64,000 nt of DNA from positions 28,871,608 to 28,935,607 of the forward strand of contig OY754967.1 in the NCBI GenBank assembly GCA_963576475.1, read 5' to 3'. Positions within the stretch are counted from its first letter, which is position 1, and every line of letters starts with the position of its first letter. The stretch is from Molanna angustata (taxonomy: Eukaryota > Arthropoda > Insecta > Trichoptera > Molannidae). Shown piece by piece: positions 1 through 11,820 of the stretch. The notes beneath the pieces were generated by a model. The model had not been told where the DNA came from and searched no databases. It saw nothing but the letters and a program-made list of their open reading frames with translations. A program made the translations under genes and the position numbers.

Positions 1-445
1 GATTCAATATTCGATAATGTATGTGAATAAATTCATTATATAAGTCATATAAACGTAACATACTGTTTGAAACACAAACATGAGTAATAAAAATATTTTC
101 AAATATATGTATTTGCAAATATCACCCTGGTGTAACTTTTTAAACGATTTCTCGGATGAATTCAGAAATTAGAATTAATAGGTTTTAATTAATAATTAAT
201 TAATTTGTAACGATACAATGTTCGTCCAGAGAGGAAACATCAATTTTTGTAAAAATGGTCAGAAAAATATCATAACATCGATTCAAAATTAAACATTACT
301 TTGTGTATCATCCCAATAAAAGAGTTTTTGAAAATAATTCCTTTATGTAACAATGTAACGTATAGGAATTATTTTTAAAAAGAATTCCTGTTTGTTTCTT
401 TTGTATAGATTCGTTCGATGATTTTTTTAGAATATAATTGCTGTC
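1..445. other. AT-rich sequence without recognised gene
   Basis: No open frame with protein-like composition, RNA gene or terminal repeat is recognised here. Short AT-rich frames occur by chance. Confidence 0.5.
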
Positions 446-645
446 GGGCACCGGCTTAGAATAGTGTTTCCACTCTATTCTATAATCATCGTTTTCGGGA
501 GACCCGTAAGATCCGGGTAATTGAAAATACAACAGGCAACAATAACATCTCGCATATGTAGTTCAGCAATGAGGTTCACAATCCATTATGGAATTTTCCT
601 TTTAAGGCGAGACGAGACTGGTGTGTGGGCATACACGCAAGTATT
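446..645 (+). repeat. Dispersed repeat, copy 1 of 2
   Basis: This stretch is recognisably related to 57105-57300 on the same strand. Shared blocks include TAGAATAGTG, ATCATCGTTTTCGGG, a GTAAGA.CCGGGT block, ACAACAGGC and AAGGTTCAC-like sequence, in the same order. I see no terminal inverted repeats or coding frame. The class is unknown; it is probably an old interspersed element or a remnant of one. Confidence 0.55.
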
Positions 646-2845
646 GTGTTACCCCTCATTATGGGATATGCCGTAATGGTTTGTTCATACATTATGTATG
701 TATGATTTCCAAACTATTTTTATTATGTACACGTGCATGTCTATAGGTACAATGACAGAACTGCAATAGAAATATTCATTGATGAAACCTTGTGAAAGGA
801 AAAATCTATGATACTCATAGGTTGTGAAATGTATCCTAAACTATCAGAAAAGTTACAAACAACATCAATGAATATAGGATTCATTGATAGAACCGAGTAT
901 AAATTAGCTTAAATATTTTAAAGATTAAGAAAGAGCAAAAATCCAACTTATACGGGCGTACAAAAAACGTGTTGGTTTCTTTCCATCTTCTAAGCTTTGG
1001 GATTAATTATCATAGCATGACATTAAATAAAAGATAGAACGTAATTGACGATTTGGGAAGATGTTAGATGAAATAGCAGAAGAGTAATAATTGGACAGTA
1101 GGTCATTACGCTTATCGCCATGGACCCGTCCATCTGATTACGGGGAAAAGATCACAGAGGCTGGGAAACTCATTTGAAAACTATTCATGCCACATTTTAT
1201 ATAGGATATAAAAGAATTTTATTAACTACGGCCTACTGGGAAACCACAGACGAATAAACCAATCCCGACATACCTATTTGAGAAACGGAAAATGTACATG
1301 CGTCGAGTTTTTTCAACATTTAAAAATACCAATACGTACCTACATAGAAAAATTATCATGGCGATTCCCAAATTTATACCTACCATAGATTTTTATTATA
1401 ATGTACTAGATGTCGTACTCCGTGCAAAAAGTGAGTCATGGCATATCGTGCGTTTGACGTTTTGGTTGTCAACATATTGCAGTTTTCCTTACATTTCAAC
1501 ACATCCTAGATAACTGTTGTCTAAATAATTATTTATTTATTTTTATTTTATTTTTTTTTATTTTCTATCCAAAAATATACAGTACCTATATATGAGATAC
1601 AAAATATCTTAAGATAATATAAGCTTATTCATACATAGTTAACATACAATGTAAATATAAGTAAGTTATCTCATTTCAATAAATATCAATTTACCACTTC
1701 ACTGGTGCTTACATAGTTTAAGCCATATCTTTTTGTTTGTATCTTTGTTACTAGCCCCCTCACTAGGCATAGCCTGTGCTAAGGTGATCTAGTTTTATGT
1801 TATTGTCTATTACGTTGTTTATTTATAGATACATTTACATATAATATAAGTACATGTACATACATACGCTACGCATTCAAACGTATGCATCTTTCCTTCT
1901 AAATAAAATATTTCATTTTGAGTCATGCACACACAACCAAAAATTTTGGAAATAAATTATTTGTTTCACTTTTTTTCAATTGTCTATTCTGTTGTTTGTA
2001 ATAGTGCATTTACATTTATAAACAAAGTGTTTTTTTCGACAAACAAATCCAAAAACAATTCACATTAGTGAATGATTTATTGGAAATTCTTTAATTGCTT
2101 GTACATATGCTTCCCTTTTGCAATCATTTAATGTAAACCCCTATTTCTCTGAGATCTAATGGAATTCTGTTTTTACTCTTCTTTTCAACAGTTAATATAT
2201 TATGATCTAAATTGTACAGCACAAATCCGCCTCTATTGGTGGCTGTGCCTTATTAAATAAAATAAAAAAAATTCACATTAGTCGTTATTCTCTATGGAAA
2301 AACGATGTGGTCTGCCCACCAAAACGTCAAAAAACCCCGGATAAATGCCTCACTTCGATTCATACAAAATTTGTTAACTACGACATCTAATAAGTATATT
2401 ATAATAAAAATCTATGATACCTACCTACCATAACTGAAACAAAAAAAAATACTAGAAATTCGATAGAATTCGATATTAGAAATACGATATTCATGCATAT
2501 AAAAGATATTGTATTGAATACCTACGTATTTTTAATACTAAAACAACATTTCACAATTTTTTCTCCAAAGAGCATAATATACTGCGGATAGTTTTCTCAT
2601 GGATGAACTGAAACAGCTAAATACACACAGAGTTTTGTCTATTTTGCTTTCAAATTATTTCTCTTTTAAAATATAAATCAAGTTTTTTTAAAACTTAAGG
2701 TCCGCATCTGTATCCGCGGATGTTACCTTTCAAAATGCCGCATCCGCATCAGTATAAAAATTTAGTGGGACTAACACTTTCTATACTTTTTGGTTCATTG
2801 GGTTTTAGGTTTAGTTATCAATAATTATACGGGACACATACACAC
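646..2845. other. Repeat-rich intergenic DNA, no gene seen
   Basis: No convincing coding exon is visible. The stretch holds low-complexity T- and A-rich runs (about 1530-1565 and 2245-2270) that look like retroposon 3' tails. The longest frame (1292-1513 +, 73 codons) has no recognisable domain and is taken as chance. Confidence 0.5.
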
Positions 2846-3055
2846 TTAATATTTTACTCCGAATCCTGAGTTCATCCGTGTATAGAACATAAATATATGC
2901 TGGGCAGCCTCTAAGTTGGTGTTTATTGATTTCAATGTTTAAAAACCACGAAAAAAGTAGACCTGGCCATACAAAATCTCGCGGATCTTGGCTAGAAACT
3001 TTGTCAGTCTGTTAAGAGATATAAACTCACTTGAACAATTTGACAGTTGAAAAAT
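2846..3055 (-). repeat. Palindrome/microsatellite repeat family, head fragment
   Basis: Reverse-strand fragment of a family represented seven times in this window (other copies near 5205, 12015, 14055, 17545, 20600 and 44140). It keeps the head segment (rc of CGGATTTACTCAG-like sequence, then CTCTAAGTTGGTGTTT) and the diagnostic imperfect palindrome, here TGTCA...TGTTAAGAG / CTC..TGAACA..TGACA near 3003-3052. The internal GT microsatellite of other copies is absent. Probably a non-autonomous transposable element; the class is not determined. Confidence 0.65.
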
Positions 3056-3113
3056 TCTTTTTGTTTATTGTGATTTGTCAAGTTACTAAAATATCATATT
3101 TCAATTTTAGATA

Positions 3114-3287
3114 GGTCGATGGCAGAGCGGTTAGCGCACTGGGCTAGCAATCCAGTGGTCGCGAGTTCGAATCCTGCCTCGACCGATTTCGTTCACCTAT
3201 ATCACAAGCATTCATGCTTATTTTAGGGAACGTAGGAAGATGTATATGTACTTGTTTAACAAGGACATATTCATTTAAAAAAAAAAT
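3114..3287 (+). mobile_element. tRNA-derived SINE (family A), full-length-looking
   Basis: The 5' part (about 3114-3185) folds like a tRNA: an A-box-like GGCAGAGCGGTTAGCGC, an anticodon arm whose loop reads AGC at the anticodon position, and a B box GCGAGTTCGAATCC. A non-tRNA body follows (CGTTCACCTATA, CACAAGCATTCATGCTTA, GGGAACGTAGGAAGATG) ending in AACAAGGACATATTCATTT and an A-rich tail. The same head plus body recurs at least seven times here in both orientations, which marks a SINE and not a functional tRNA gene. It is the best-preserved copy in the window. Confidence 0.85.
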
Positions 3288-4673
3288 TAACAATACCTAC
3301 GTGTAATCCGATGACGACTTACAAAAATGAGTGGGTTGTGACGAACCTTAAACTCTATCCAACTCTTATTCAATTACATATTGAACCATTTCCCATAGTC
3401 CAATATTCCTGATTTTTTTTATAAACTCTTGCTTCCGATGGCAGTAGGTAATTATATAAAAAATCAAATGCTTATATTTAATCTAATTTCTTTCCAAACT
3501 TTCTTATTTATGACTGAAGAGACAGGAAGGACTGAAGGGAAGGGACGGAGAGAAGAACTAAAGGGACGGAACTGATTTTTTAAATATATGTTTGCATATT
3601 TTTTATTAATTGCATTGGATATTTTTTTACTGATTGTGATATATCTTCGTGTGACGGAGATTCCCGAATGCGGAGACGGACGCATTCGTATATAGAATGA
3701 GCAGCGGGTCATTCTATTGCCTAGGCCTATAGAGTAAACACCGTTCATCGTGTAAATTATCGTTGGTGTTATATTGCGTGCATATTTTGAGAACCGTATT
3801 AATTTTGTATATTGTATTTGTAAATTGTAATTGTATGTAAATAAAGTCAACTGAATCAATCACTAATTCTTGATTTATCATAACACATTCAAAAATCATC
3901 ACCACAACACGCGATGACATAATACACATACTGATACACCACTTGTACTTTTGAATTATGGCTTCTTAATTTTTAATTTCAATATTTTTATATAATTATT
4001 ATTTTTTTTGCCTATTTTTATGTTTTTATATAATTATTATTTTTTTTTGCCCCTGAATGTTTTTGTATAATCAATTTCTTAACTACTTAATTTCATTAAT
4101 GTTATTTCTTTATTAATTCTTTGCTTGTTTTTATTATTTATGGCCTTTTATTTGTTATTGTGTTACTCTGCAAACTAAATTGTGAATACTGTAAGGTTGC
4201 AGATTAACTTCGACATAACATATTGCTATTAGTTATACACATTTATATTCTGTAACTGTTTGTATTCCTTAATAAATAAAATAAAATAAAATAAAAAATA
4301 AAACAAATAAACAGTTCAAAAATTACAAATACGATTTTCTTGATGAGTTAGCTTATATTGCTTCACATTTTTATCTTCCCCAGCAACACCGGATATAAAT
4401 CCGAATATATTCAATGTATTTGGTTTATTCTATTATCTTCGATATCACATGAATGAATATAGGTATTTAACATTGTATACAAATCTAGGTCACTTGTCTT
4501 TAATATCAAATTAAATGTCGACGGTTTCAATTTATCATTTTACACAGAGTTAAAATCACCCCATCCTACATTAAATACAAATACCTAAATACATCATAAT
4601 ATATCTGTAACCTCTAACCTGAACTTAGCACACCTGTTTAAATATATATTTGATTGTTTATATTAAAAAAAAT
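3288..4673. other. Intergenic DNA with retroposon-like A-rich tail
   Basis: No gene is recognised. At 4190-4310 the sequence runs into CCTTAATAAATAAAATAAAAT repeats, typical of the 3' end of a LINE or SINE. The frame at 3464-3859 (-) has no family resemblance I can name. Confidence 0.45.
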
Positions 4674-4912
4674 AATATGTCCTTGTTAAACAAGTAAGTA
4701 TGGTTTCAGGTAAATTACTTTTTCTTAACTGCGCACCCCGTGACGCGCCTACTTAAGAATTTTGCCGATAAATATACATAATACATACTTTTTCCTACAT
4801 TCCCTAAATTAAGCATAAATGCTTGTGGTGAATGAAATCGGTCGAGGCAGGATTCGAACTAGCAACCACTGGATTACTAGACCAGCGCGTTAACCGCTCT
4901 GCCAGATGGCAT
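4674..4912 (-). mobile_element. tRNA-derived SINE (family A) with internal insertion
   Basis: Reverse-strand copy of the SINE at 3114-3287. The tail (rc of AACAAGGACATAT), the body (TTCCTACATTCCCTAAATTAAGC) and the tRNA-like head (GGCAGGATTCGAACTAGC...CGCTCTGCCA) are all present. About 75 bases near 4704-4780 have no counterpart in the other copies, so either an insertion or subfamily-specific sequence splits the body. Confidence 0.8.
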
Positions 4913-5204
4913 ATTTTTCGTACCTAAGAAATGCTCTGTCATACACAAGGCATAAAAATCATTTTGAAACAACATATTAACATACACAAAATACATTATA
5001 CCTACATATATATTCTTCACTCTATGCTTATACATAATTAGTTCATTAGTTGCATGTGACACATGACATTCAACACTGTCAACATTGTATGTGTAAAGTG
5101 TGAGAATACATAAAAGTCAATAAATGTTATAAATAACAATAAATAAACGTACCAAACTATGAACCCTGACATAAAAAATATAGTATATTTTCTATACAAA
5201 ACAA

Positions 5205-5550
5205 GTATACCAGAACGGTTTTTGAGATATATGGAAAAATAGAAAGAAAATTCAAATATTGATAATATCTGAGAGCAAAAAAATTAAAAATAAAGTGTAT
5301 AAAAGTTTTGTAGACCTAAAACTTTCTATATATTCTGAAATTTTGGGTTCTGAGCATCAAGCGGATCAAAAGTTATAATTCTGAGTTAGGTATATGTATC
5401 ATATAAGCTGCGAAGCCTCTAAGTCAGAGTTTTTTTTAATTCAAACTTGAAATAACATAATATGTTGACCTGGCCATACAAAATCTCGCGGTTCCTTGAA
5501 ACTTTGTCGATCAATTAAGACTAAAAAAATCTCTTGAACAAATCGACAAT
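5205..5550 (-). repeat. Palindrome/microsatellite repeat family copy
   Basis: Reverse-strand partial copy. It carries the rc of the conserved block 'ACTTTTGATCCGCT', the CTCTAAGTcaGAG head, and the palindrome TGTCGAT...AAGAC / CTCTTGAACAAATCGACA at about 5505-5548. The microsatellite position holds only non-repetitive sequence. Confidence 0.65.
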
Positions 5551-6810
5551 TAGATTACATGCAAACCTACCTACAATTTTTTCTGCCAACTTTTTACAAT
5601 TTTGCCAGTAAAATACGAAATATTTTTTTATTAAACATGGTTATTTTAACGATTCTTTACAAAATATATAAATAGTATTGTTATCGACAAACTTCTTGAG
5701 CACGTCTCGTGAGGTGCTCAGAGCGCGGATTTTTGTGTTTTATTTTGCTTGGTCTGTTTATGCGCAAACCGCTTCACTCCACGACGAAAAGGCTATGTTT
5801 TTTAGAGAAAACTTTATTTTTTTTATTTGGGAAGCCAACAGCTCATTTACAATTTCTATATTACAATTTTAACATATAATTGAGAGCCAATAACTAGAAA
5901 TTACTGTAAACAACTCATGTACGTACACGCACACACATACACATGCACATGCACACATACACATGCACATGCACACACACACACATACAATTCGTATGGG
6001 ACGGGATGGATAGGAGGGTACGAGGGAGGAAGATTAAGAGCTTTTATATGTAGGTACCTAAGCTCTCTCGTACAGTACACACGACATAATTATTATTTTT
6101 ATAACTTTACGAAAAAAAGAAAACGTCTTTGTTTTTCGGTTTTTATATTATAAGATATTTTATGTAATAGTTTTTCATTCTGTAAATTTGCATTATTTTG
6201 TATATAGCCATTAAAAAATATCTACTATTAATTCAAAAGTCTCCATTTAGAGATTATTATTTTTACCCTCGAAAATATATTCATATAACGAATGGAGCTA
6301 TTTTTACGTTGATTTGATTTGAAAATAAAAATATTTAGATCGTTACTGGAGTATCCATTAATCCATAAACGAATAAGCAAATGCATTCCTGGAAACTTGG
6401 AAGCGATGAATTGAAAAATTTATGTGGGAATAATATTCTTTGATATTGTTGAATTTCATGGTTCGATGCAGTTCAGGCATCTATGTGTAGGTATATACGT
6501 AGATATTTGTATCAATTTGATCATATAAATACCTTAATATTTACCTTAGTTAGATGCGTTCAAAATAAATGCAGATGCACCATTTTTGAAAAAGTTATAA
6601 ATAAACATCAAACTGACATTTAAAGATATTATGTAACAAGTACAATACCATCGCGATACTTGGAAGAATTGGTTTTAATTTGATACCGTTACCATACACA
6701 AAAAAATGATTTTTTGAATAATGTTACTCTCGTTTTTCTGTGTATGTCGTGTATGCTAAAAGTGGTTTTGGCAAACATTATGTAGGTACCTATCGTTAGT
6801 ACATATAATT
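5551..6810. other. Intergenic DNA, no gene seen; short CA/CATG-rich run
   Basis: 5926-5990 is a degenerate CACATGCACA microsatellite. 5696-5790 resembles a dispersed block also seen near 11175, 32585 and 41195 (GAGCGC..ATTTTTGTGT, TTGCTTGGT, GCGCAAA). No coding frame with protein-like features was found. Confidence 0.4.
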
Positions 6811-7320
6811 TTTTACTCGTCACTAACCCCATGGGGATATAGTGGGGAGTTATGGTTTCGCAATTTTCAAGGTTCTTTTTTCAAGTATCACGCTGAGATT
6901 GTATTCTGAAATTTTCATCACAATGTATCTGTGTGTGTGTTCTATGTGCTGTGTGCTATTATGTACGTGTTAATTTTACTTTACGATTATAGACTCATTA
7001 TTGTACTAATTCGATTCTATTCAAATTTTGCAAATTTGTATATCTAATAGTCACTTAGACCCCATTAGATTTGAAGGAATTTTTTTAACTGTCAAATATT
7101 TCAAAATGACTCTGGAAACTTATAATTTAAAAATTTTATTGTAATTTCGGTAAAAAGGCACATCACTTTCATAAAATAGAATTGTAAAATTATTAAGTTT
7201 CCATAATATAATATTTAAATAAAAATGAATGTAACAAACTCATTTCATGAAAATGCTGAATATTTTCCATACAAAATTTGAATACTTTATAGAAAGACTT
7301 GTTAGTGAGGAGTTTATCGA
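6811..7320 (+). mobile_element. MITE-like element with ACTCCTCACT termini, copy 1
   Basis: About 505 bp bounded by ACTCGTCACT (6815-6824) and AGTGAGGAGT (7304-7313), which are inverted ends with one mismatch. A second same-strand copy lies at 45880-46411 with many matching blocks (GGGGATATAGTGGGGAGTTATG, GTATTCTGAAA.TTTC, AAAAAGGCACATCACTTTCA). No coding capacity is seen. The two copies define a non-autonomous DNA-transposon-like family; the superfamily is not assigned because no target duplication is clear. Confidence 0.55.
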
Positions 7321-8715
7321 TGGCCACAACCCACTCGTTTTTAACAGACGATATATTTCAGCAATTTAATTTTGTATTATAACAACTGGATTTAAATAAT
7401 ATTCATTAACTACCTATTTAACAACAATATGATTTCAGAGACAACTTTTAATAATTTCGATAATTGAAACGCAACCAACCTGTTATTTTTCAATTATTGT
7501 TAATTTTGATTATCAATTTATTGTAATGGGAAAATTATTGCTTTTCAGTAATTTCTGATTATGCATCAGATCATTTACTTTCGTGTTTCACCAATTTAAG
7601 TACATGTTTATTTATATTTATATGAGTAAATTTAAAATCGTTTCGCGAAAGTGGCGTTTCGACTGAAATAAAGGAGAACGGATGATACATTCGATACAGC
7701 AGAGAAACTGCCTTGAGGACAGCGACACCCAGAAATGACGGATATTCAAAATTTAGCCTGAGAACGAGAAGAACCGACCAGCTAACAGCCAATTTAGGCT
7801 TAGTTCACACGGTAATATACCGCACGTTTTTCATGGTATTCGAGTTTTACTGGATGAACAGTGGATATTCATACGATACCTGTTCATTTTCAAACAGCAA
7901 TCATTCTGATAAGACGTCTGTGATGTATTCACGCTTTTTTGCACTTTTATATCTGTATCGTAGATAGCAGAAGATTATGGGTTCATCATATAAATAAAGA
8001 AGCAATCAATGACACATTTGAAAAACAAAGAAACTATGAAAAACACTAGTTCGGTTGCATTTCGATAAAAAATGTGTTGCATCACGCCGTGTGAAAGAGA
8101 TAGTGTATTAGGTACTATAATATGCCACTGCAAACCGAATACGTTAAGTTCATTGGATTTGCTTGCGGGTCCGGTATGAATTGAATAAACGAGAGATGTA
8201 CGTTTTTTACTCTCCACACTATGGAATGGTGGAGAATCATGATTTCACAATTTTTTAGCATATTTTTTTACATCAATTTCTCTACGGATATCATGCAGAG
8301 AGTGCACACTGTGAGTTTCGTCATGATGTGTTTGTATGTATGGCGTATGGCGTACGGTGTATGGCGTATGTCGTATGGCGTACGGCGTTCGGCGTACGGA
8401 ATTATCCTTTGTGTGTCCTCTCTACAGCTCAAACTATAAGTCCAATCGATCAATCTCGCATGTGTGAAAAATATACCTACTCTCGGTTTTTTGGTATATT
8501 ATTTACTTCTTTTCTCAAGATTTCATAAGGTGATCAAAGTATTTTTTTTTCAAATAATAAACTACCGCAATCGAAGATGTTATATAACGCCTTACAATAA
8601 AATATCAAAAATGCCCTGTAGGGTTCCCAACTCAATCAAATTGACCGCCAAAAAATAACACATAACAACATTTTAAGATATGCTGAAACAAATTAAATTT
8701 AATTTAATTTAATCT
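7321..8715. other. Intergenic DNA with GTATGGCGTAC repeats
   Basis: 8328-8400 is a short degenerate tandem repeat of GTATGGCGTA/CGGCGT units. The sequence from 8209 (ACTCTCCACACTATGG) resembles the start of the repeat at 20578. No gene was recognised. Confidence 0.4.
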
Positions 8716-9129
8716 TTATATATATACTTCTTCTGTACGTGTGTATGTCACTGAACTCTTCCTAAACGGCTGAACCGATTTTGATGAATTTTTTGTGTGT
8801 GTTTGTGTGAGTCCCTGAATGGTTTAGATTCACAAAATGGAATTTTAAACTATAAATTATAATAGGTGGCGCTAATGTCGAATTAGCAATGTTTAGTTTT
8901 TTTCCATTTAACAACACTAAGAAATCTGACCATATATGCTGTATTGCAATTATATACGAAATGACAATCAATCTAAACTAAAAGTGTTAAGCGGCTCATC
9001 GAACAAGAAAATGTAAGTTTGCACAGCGAATAATAACATCCATATAATTCAAATATATGTTACATATATTTTTTTGTTACACAAATAGTTCGGACGGGAC
9101 AACGTCTGTCGGGTCCGCTAGTTATATAT
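8716..9129 (+). mobile_element. Non-autonomous element with AACGGCTGAACCGATTTT block
   Basis: The sequence has the organisation of a very common insect repeat: an AT-rich start, a GTGTGTATGTCACTGAACTC block, AAACGGCTGAACCGATTTTG near 8765, and a 3' end GACAACGTCTGTCGGGTCCG followed by CTAGTTATA. It encodes nothing recognisable. Related termini occur at 18660-19097 and, reversed, at 49906-51858 and 59341-59870. Whether these are Helitron-like or retroposon remnants cannot be decided by eye. Confidence 0.55.
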
Positions 9130-9271
9130 AGATTAAATTAAAATTAAATTATTATTAAATTTATATATTAAATTACTATTAAATTTATATTATTTTAATT
9201 TTAAATTTATATTCAATAATAAATTATTATTAAATTTATATTATTAAATTAAAATTAAATTATTATATACA

Positions 9272-9453
9272 TATAAGCAACTAACAGGTACCTACTATAT
9301 CAAATAATTATTTAACACGCACCCAATAACAAGTTGCCACATTCTGGAAACTTACGATATTAATCGTCTCACAGATCCAGACTGACAATTAAAAACTGTG
9401 TCTCCACCGGGAATCGAACCCGGGACCCTTGGATTGAGCCACGAAGGCATATA
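9272..9453 (-). mobile_element. tRNA-derived SINE (family B)
   Basis: Reverse-strand copy of the SINE at 30461-30690. A B-box-like CGGGAATCGAACCCGGGACC lies next to the body blocks CGTCTCACAGATCCAGACTG, CATTCTGGAAACTTACGAT and ACCCAATAACAAGTTGCC. The tRNA-like part begins at the right end. Confidence 0.75.
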
Positions 9454-9999
9454 AAGGTAATCCCTCTCTTGCAGCTAATATTATGCTGATGAGATCCATG
9501 ATCCATGGAGTAGGTACATTATCTAATTTGTGAACTATCGAATGCACACATCGATATCTTAAAAAATGGTTTGATACGATTCTTCTACCATTTAACACTG
9601 ACAAAACACACTTTATTCCATTCTCTATTAATAAACTGAAAACAAATCTTGATTTGAATACTTTATACCATAAAATAAATGCTATACTATCAATTGCCAC
9701 GAAATGACGAAATGTATACATATTTTCACAAGACTATAAAATGTCTTAAACTTATAATATCTTTAAAACATACATAGGTATTATGCGATGGTTCATCCTT
9801 TGGTTATTTTTGTAATCGTTGGTTGGGAAGAAGCATATTATGACAGTATTTTTACCAAGTTAAAGTTGCAAAAACTAATTTTGAAATTTATATCAAAGAA
9901 TATACCTACGCACATTTCCCACAAAAACACTTAAAGATACGTTGATATGTTATAAAAAATATAAAAATACTTGGTAATTGTTCTATTGTGTTTATTTGA

Positions 10000-10038
10000 T
10001 TATTGACGCGTTTCGTGCAAAGCACATCGTCAGAATAA
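10000..10038 (-). ncRNA. Hammerhead-ribozyme-like motif (left arm, mirror)
   Basis: Because the arms are reverse complements, the same ribozyme-like core is read on the minus strand here, cleaving toward the opposite side. A transcript through the palindrome would carry one sense core and one antisense copy, so long-hairpin folding would compete with ribozyme folding. Confidence 0.45.
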
Positions 10039-10039
10039 T

Positions 10040-10078
10040 TTATTCTGACGATGTGCTTTGCACGAAACGCGTCAATAA
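10040..10078 (+). ncRNA. Hammerhead-ribozyme-like motif (right arm)
   Basis: In order: stem I 5' strand TTATT (10040-10044), the conserved box CTGACGA (10045-10051, fits CUGANGA), one unpaired T, stem II GTGC-TTT-GCAC (10053-10063), GAAA (10064-10067), a minimal self-complementary stem III ACGCGT (10067-10072) with H17 = C at 10073, and stem I 3' strand AATAA (10074-10078), which pairs perfectly with TTATT. The extra base before stem II departs from the textbook core. Hammerheads with very short, palindromic stem III are known in Penelope-like elements. Self-cleavage here is an inference. Confidence 0.5.
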
Positions 10079-10140
10079 TCAAATAAACACAATAGAACAA
10101 TTACCAAGTATTTTTATATTTTTTATAACATATCAACGTA

Positions 10141-11170
10141 CAATGGAGTTCTATCAAGAATTGTCGATCGACAAACTAAACTTACTTAAAGATACATTTA
10201 AAGTTCCTAAATTAGAGGATATAATTATAATATATAAAAATGTCACTGCGATTCCGAAACAATTTTAAAATACCCAAATGTAATTCAAAACAAATATATT
10301 TAATTTTCAATAAAATTGAAACCTTACATTATATTGAATTTCGTAGAATTCACATAGTGGCCTCTCTATAATGATTTTACTTTTACTATGTAAAATTATA
10401 TTTTATTATAATATTATGAAGCTGTTAGTTTTTTCAAATAAAATAACTTAAAATAGAATAAAATAAGATGGAATAAATTAAATGAAATAAAAAATATATA
10501 TAAATAAAATAAAATGTTTCAATTGCCTCCCAATTCAAACGAAGTAGATAAAACATTTTAAAAATGCAAACACAAAAATGTTAAATAAATATTAGCATAT
10601 ATTTATTAATCTTTTTTTATGATGAAAACAAACAAATACATAAATAGAAAAAATTTAACTGCAAATAGTACTTTTTTAATAAAAAACACTCCATACTTTA
10701 ATTATGCATGAAAAATTATTTTTGAATCTAAAATATCATTTTGTGCAACCCTATATTTGTAAAACCACGGTTGTTTTAACGATCCCCACGGGGTGTTAAT
10801 TTCAACTAGGGTAGGTAGGTAGTAGTTTTGAAGAGAACTAATGAAACCGAGTCCAATCTGATTATGGTTTACGTTAGTCAGTTTTTGTTTTAACGAATCA
10901 ACACAAACCAGCAGCGGCAGCGTTGTCATGATAAAATACATAATATAATAATTAATTCCAGCTGTTGAGTGCATTTCGCATTGCGCCCGACCAGTTAACT
11001 AAAAGCTCGCTGATCCGTGCCGTGCACACTGCACATTCTGAAACGCTGTTTCTCAAAAGTGCGCTTTGTACCTACATTTCTATTCAACAATGGACCAACC
11101 ATTCATATATAATGATGAATTAAGTAGGTATATTGAATTATATTTCACACATGAGTGTAGTATAATATAA
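10141..11170. other. AT-rich intergenic DNA, no gene seen
   Basis: Includes an A/T-rich AATAAAATAAAATG-like stretch near 10440-10515. Nothing protein-like was recognised. The frame at 10702-10974 (-) has no identifiable domain. Confidence 0.4.
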
Positions 11171-11280
11171 TAATCGTAACTTGAGCCATACTTCCGGGTG
11201 CGAAGAGCGAAAATTTGAGTTTTTTGCTTGGTCGGTATATGTGCGAATCGCCCCACTCAACGGCGATATGGCCCAAGATA
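11171..11280 (+). repeat. Dispersed repeat block (TTGAGCC..ACTTCCGGGTGCG)
   Basis: Contains ACTTCCGGGTGCGAAGAGCG, TTTGCTTGGTCGG and TGTGCGAATCG. Reverse-strand relatives lie at about 32585-32695 and 41195-41285, and a degraded same-strand relative at about 5696-5790. Noncoding; element class unknown. Confidence 0.5.
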
Positions 11281-11569
11281 TACGACGAAAACTATATCTG
11301 TATTTTACACACATCGATAGTACACGTAAGCATGTTTTATAATACATCGACAGCTGACAGCACACATAAGTGCATTTTACACATCATCAGCACAGATGTG
11401 AGTATTTATTTAAACAGTGAACAGTGATCAACGCAAAAAATATATACCTACCTATTGTTTTTAATAAAGATTGTAAATTAATCTTCTTCTTCTTCGCCCT
11501 AGCCTTCGTCCCATTTACTTGGGGCCGGCTCTCCTAGTTCTCATCCTCCAAGTCCTCAACATGTTGTCC

Positions 11570-11820
11570 TCAACATGTTGTATTGATTCAACGATCCAAT
11601 CTCAACATGTTGTATTGATTCAACGATCCAATCTCAACATGTTGTATTGATTCAACGATCCAATCCCAACATGTTGTATCGATTCAACGATCCAATCTCA
11701 ACATGTTGTATTGATTCAACGATCCAATCTCAATATGTTGTATTGATTCAACGATCCAATCTCAACATGTTGTATTGATTCAACGATCCAATCTCAACAT
11801 GTTGTATTGATTCAACGGGT
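11570..11820 (+). repeat. 32-bp tandem repeat, about 8 copies
   Basis: Unit of 32 bp beginning CTCAACATGTTGTATTGATT and ending CGATCCAAT, repeated about eight times with only isolated substitutions (for example CCCAACATG, CTCAATATG, GTATCGATT). Each unit contains the perfect palindrome CAACATGTTG. The uniformity suggests recent expansion. There are no unique spacers between units, so this is a minisatellite. Confidence 0.9.

Larger units (their letters stand above)
9938..10140. repeat. 203-bp near-perfect palindrome centred on 10039
   Basis: The bases from 9938 to 10038 are the reverse complement of 10040 to 10140, with a single central T at 10039. I checked the arms by reading outward from the centre and saw no mismatch over about 101 bp. 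Each arm contains a hammerhead-ribozyme-like core (annotated separately). The block CTTAAAGATAC occurs just outside the left arm (9930-9940) and again near 10187-10197. The palindrome could be a real foldback of a Penelope-like retroelement end, or an assembly or replication template-switch artefact. Confidence 0.9.

Noticed and set aside
3114..3187. A functional tRNA gene (AGC anticodon)
   Set aside because: The same tRNA-like head is joined to the same non-tRNA body in many copies; it is a SINE.
11570..11820. CRISPR array
   Set aside because: Units are contiguous with no unique spacers, and the genome is eukaryotic.
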